Translations under genes and position numbers: made by a program
Notes under the pieces: model-generated
Seen by the model: only the letters and a program-made list of their open reading frames with translations
Databases searched by the model: none
What the model was told of the DNA's origin: nothing
Part shown: in pieces, positions 62,177 through 64,000 of the stretch
Position numbering within the stretch: the first letter of the stretch is position 1
Layout of the letters: the number at the start of each line of letters is the position of its first letter
NCBI RefSeq assembly: GCF_030397665.1
Contig: NZ_JAPUBT010000005.1
Coordinates: forward strand, 310,001 to 374,000
DNA length: 64,000 bases
DNA from: Janthinobacterium sp. SUN073
GTDB lineage: Bacteria; Pseudomonadota; Gammaproteobacteria; Burkholderiales; Burkholderiaceae_D
Reading direction: 5' to 3'

Positions 62177-62800
62177 TTACTTCGCTTGCGCGCTGGGGCG
62201 CTCGGCGATGCGGTCGCGGTAGGCTTGCAGGTTCTGTAACCCTTCCGCGCCCGGCCGGTACTTCATCAGCCCACGCGCAAATTCCAGCGCGCAGAAGGCC
62301 GTGATGTCGGCAATCGTAAAGCGCTCGCCGGCGATGTAGGGCTGGCCGGCCAGCACCTGGTCCAGCCACTGCGCCGTTTCGCGCAGCTTGCCCGCCTGCG
62401 CCGTGGCGAAGTCGGGAAACTGCGGGTTTTCCAGCGCCACCAGGGCCGGATGGCCATGGCGCACCCAGTTGGCGGCGGCGCTGAACAGGTGCAGTTCCAC
62501 GCGGCGGTCGGCCATTTCAATGAAGGCGCGCTCCTCGAATCCTTCGCCCATCAGGTTCGGCTGCGGCTGCAGTCCTTCCAGGTAGGTGCAGATGGCGCGC
62601 GTCTCGGTCAGCACGCGCCCGTCCGCCAGCTCCAGCACGGGCACGCGGCCCAGCGGGTTTTTCGCCAGGAAGGCGGGATCGCGGTGCTGGCCCGCCATCA
62701 GGTCGAGCGCCACTTCCTCGATGCCGGTGATGCCTTTCTCGGCGATGAACATGGTGACGCGGCGCGGATTGGGCGTGCGGGGGCTGATAGTCAGTTTCAT
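62177..62800 (-). CDS. Glutathione S-transferase family protein
   Basis: 207 residues. The N-terminal thioredoxin-like half has SPRTPNPRRVTMFIAEKG, NPLGRVPVLELADGRVLTETRAIC (cis-Pro and Glu/Ser-like GSH contact); the C-terminal half is all-helical with the capping box FTIADITAF. The conserved GSH-contacting residue in the first motif is Ser or Thr-like rather than Tyr. Convergent with the S9 peptidase gene. Confidence 0.9.
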   Translation of the reverse strand: MKLTISPRTPNPRRVTMFIAEKGITGIEEVALDLMAGQHRDPAFLAKNPLGRVPVLELADGRVLTETRAICTYLEGLQPQPNLMGEGFEERAFIEMADRRVELHLFSAAANWVRHGHPALVALENPQFPDFATAQAGKLRETAQWLDQVLAGQPYIAGERFTIADITAFCALEFARGLMKYRPGAEGLQNLQAYRDRIAERPSAQAK

Positions 62801-62917
62801 GTGCGTGGGTCTCGTCTCGTTATGGTGGTGGCCAATCAGCTGCGGGACTGGCCTGTGGCAGTACAGTCAGGCGTCCATCATACCAGCGCACGGCAGGCGT
62901 GCGCCGCCCCTGGCGCG

Positions 62918-62946
62918 TTGACTTTGCCCCCGTTTCGCCTTAGATT
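62918..62946 (+). promoter_or_regulatory. Sigma-70-like promoter of the M1 aminopeptidase gene
   Basis: TTGACT (62918-62923), 17-bp spacer, TAGATT (62941-62946). Transcription should start near 62953, about 100 nt before the start codon. Confidence 0.55.
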
Positions 62947-62999
62947 GCTGTACGGGAACGCTGGCCACCAGTTCCAGCGATGTCCCCCAAACCGTCATC

Positions 63000-63034
63000 A
63001 ACGCCCGCAGCCTATCCGGCTGGCGGGCGTTTTA
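63000..63034 (+). terminator. Terminator-like hairpin in the aminopeptidase leader
   Basis: AACGCCCGC pairs with GCGGGCGTT (9 bp), extended by AGCC/GGCT across one bulged G, 5-nt loop, followed by TTTTAT. It lies between the predicted promoter and the start codon and looks like an intrinsic terminator; whether it acts as an attenuator is unknown. Confidence 0.55.
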
Positions 63035-63055
63035 TCCATGAACCAAGGGCATACC

Positions 63056-64000
63056 ATGCATCGCACACCGACTCCGCGCTTCCGGCGCAGCCAACTGGCC
63101 GCCGCCGTCCTGGCACTGGCTTCCATCACCGCAGCCCATGCGAGCCACGCCGCTCCCGCCGCCAGGTACGTCTCGGCCAGCCATGCGCCCAGCACCACCA
63201 CGCAGCTGCCGCGCGGCGTCACGCCCTTGCACTATATAGTCTCGATCACGCCAGACGCCGCCGCCTCCACCTTCAAGGGCGAAGCCGCCATCAAGGTGGC
63301 CGTCGACAGGCCAACGGCCAGCATCACCTTCAATGCCTTGAACCTGGCATTTGCCGCCGCCGCCATCGAAGGCCAGGGCGGCAGCAAGCAGGTGACGCGC
63401 AAGATCGAGTTCGATGCGGACAAGCAGACGGCCACCGTGCACTTTGCCGAGCCACTGGCCAAGGGCGAGTACCTGTTGCGCATCGATTACAGCGGCAAGA
63501 TCGGCACGCAGGCCACGGGCCTGTTCTCGCTCGACTACGACACGCCGCAAGGGCGCCAGCGCGCGCTGTACACGCAGTTCGAAAATTCCGATGCGCGCAG
63601 CATGCTGCCATCGTGGGATGAGCCGGACTACAAGGCCACCTTCGATCTCAGTGTGGTCGTGCCGAGCAGCCAGATGGCCGTCAGCAACATGCCGATTGCC
63701 CGCAGCGAGGAGATGGGCTATGGCATGAAGCACGTGTACTTCGCCACCACGCCGCGCATGTCGACGTATCTGCTGTTCTTCGGCCTGGGCGACTTCGAGC
63801 GCGCCACGGCCATGAGCGACGGTACGGAAATAGGCGTCATCACCAAGAAAGGCGCGCTGGCGCAAAGCCGCTTCGCGCTCGACGAGTCAGCCGCCCTGCT
63901 GCGCGAATACAACGATTATTTCGGCGTGCGCTACCCACTGCCCAAGCTCGACAACATCGCCGCGCCGGGCCGCAGCCAGTTCTTCGGCGCCATGGAGAAC
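63056..64000 (+). CDS. M1-family metallo-aminopeptidase (5' part; runs off the window)
   Basis: 315 codons are visible. After a basic N-terminus and signal peptide (LAAAVLALASITAAHASHA) the M1 N-terminal beta domain begins with TPLHYIVSITPD and FKGEAAIKVAV, then SMLPSWDEPDYKATFDLSVVVP, and the last residues are the substrate-binding GAMEN motif. The HExxH zinc site lies beyond the window. It should cleave N-terminal residues from peptides in the periplasm. ATG at 63056 follows AAGGG; an in-frame ATG six codons upstream is an alternative. Confidence 0.9.
   Translation, partial: MHRTPTPRFRRSQLAAAVLALASITAAHASHAAPAARYVSASHAPSTTTQLPRGVTPLHYIVSITPDAAASTFKGEAAIKVAVDRPTASITFNALNLAFAAAAIEGQGGSKQVTRKIEFDADKQTATVHFAEPLAKGEYLLRIDYSGKIGTQATGLFSLDYDTPQGRQRALYTQFENSDARSMLPSWDEPDYKATFDLSVVVPSSQMAVSNMPIARSEEMGYGMKHVYFATTPRMSTYLLFFGLGDFERATAMSDGTEIGVITKKGALAQSRFALDESAALLREYNDYFGVRYPLPKLDNIAAPGRSQFFGAMEN

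Overview
The window is GC-rich, densely coded DNA from a Gram-negative chromosome. Gene content (dadA-dadX beside an Lrp regulator, a glycerol ABC transporter operon of the glpSTPQUV type, a nirBD/nasA nitrate-assimilation operon, a CIO-type cytochrome bd oxidase and several GGDEF proteins) fits a betaproteobacterium, most likely Oxalobacteraceae such as Janthinobacterium or a close relative. That placement is inference from gene content. I saw no insertion sequence, prophage, integrase or CRISPR array.

Layout. 1-2.6 kb: the 5' part of an L-lactate dehydrogenase gene, then a PhyH-type dioxygenase divergent from an AraC regulator. 2.7-5.7 kb: four identical tRNA-Arg(ACG) genes, one alone and three in tandem, on either side of a large lipoprotein gene on the other strand. 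6.1-11.9 kb: a hybrid histidine kinase followed by a REC-GGDEF protein, an orphan HisKA_3 kinase and small proteins. 12-16.4 kb: NDH-2, a basic low-complexity secreted protein, an outer-membrane protein and a chemoreceptor. 16.6-20.24 kb: a copper operon of four genes behind a CueR-type promoter. 20.2-23.3 kb: cydAB with a DUF2474 gene. 23.5-29.4 kb: a Cache-GGDEF protein, a flavin reductase, and dadA-dadX with a divergent Lrp gene. 29.3-34.4 kb: EamA/AraC, a SUKH/TPR-like protein, a GlxA-type regulator divergent from an isochorismatase, and a YdcF protein. 34.4-44.6 kb: the glycerol regulon glpD-S-T-P-Q-U-V-K with divergent glpR. 44.9-49 kb: a MarR regulator, a PLP-dependent dehydratase, a Cache-PAS-GGDEF protein and cysC. 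49-57.3 kb: the nitrate-assimilation operon narK-nirB-nirD-FAD reductase-nasA. 57.5-64 kb: a CehA/McbA-like protein, a small lipoprotein, an S9 peptidase, a GST and the start of an M1 aminopeptidase.

How the genes work together. The glp block imports glycerol, phosphorylates it (GlpK) and oxidises glycerol-3-phosphate (GlpD); half-sites resembling the GlpR operator lie between glpD and glpR. The nas block imports nitrate/nitrite (NarK), reduces nitrate (NasA with its FAD reductase) and nitrite (NirBD). The copper block pairs a multicopper oxidase with an outer-membrane efflux channel and two His/Met-rich small proteins.

The most interesting signals are regulatory. Upstream of narK the sequence reads, in order, a sigma-54 promoter with exact GG-N10-GC spacing, three consecutive hairpins whose 6-nt loops all start AACG (the A1/G4 signature of ANTAR-protein targets), and an intrinsic terminator whose 5' arm overlaps the third hairpin. 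This predicts NtrC/RpoN control plus ANTAR (NasR/NasT-type) antitermination. The copper operon has a near-canonical CueR promoter placed so that transcription should begin at or next to the first start codon.
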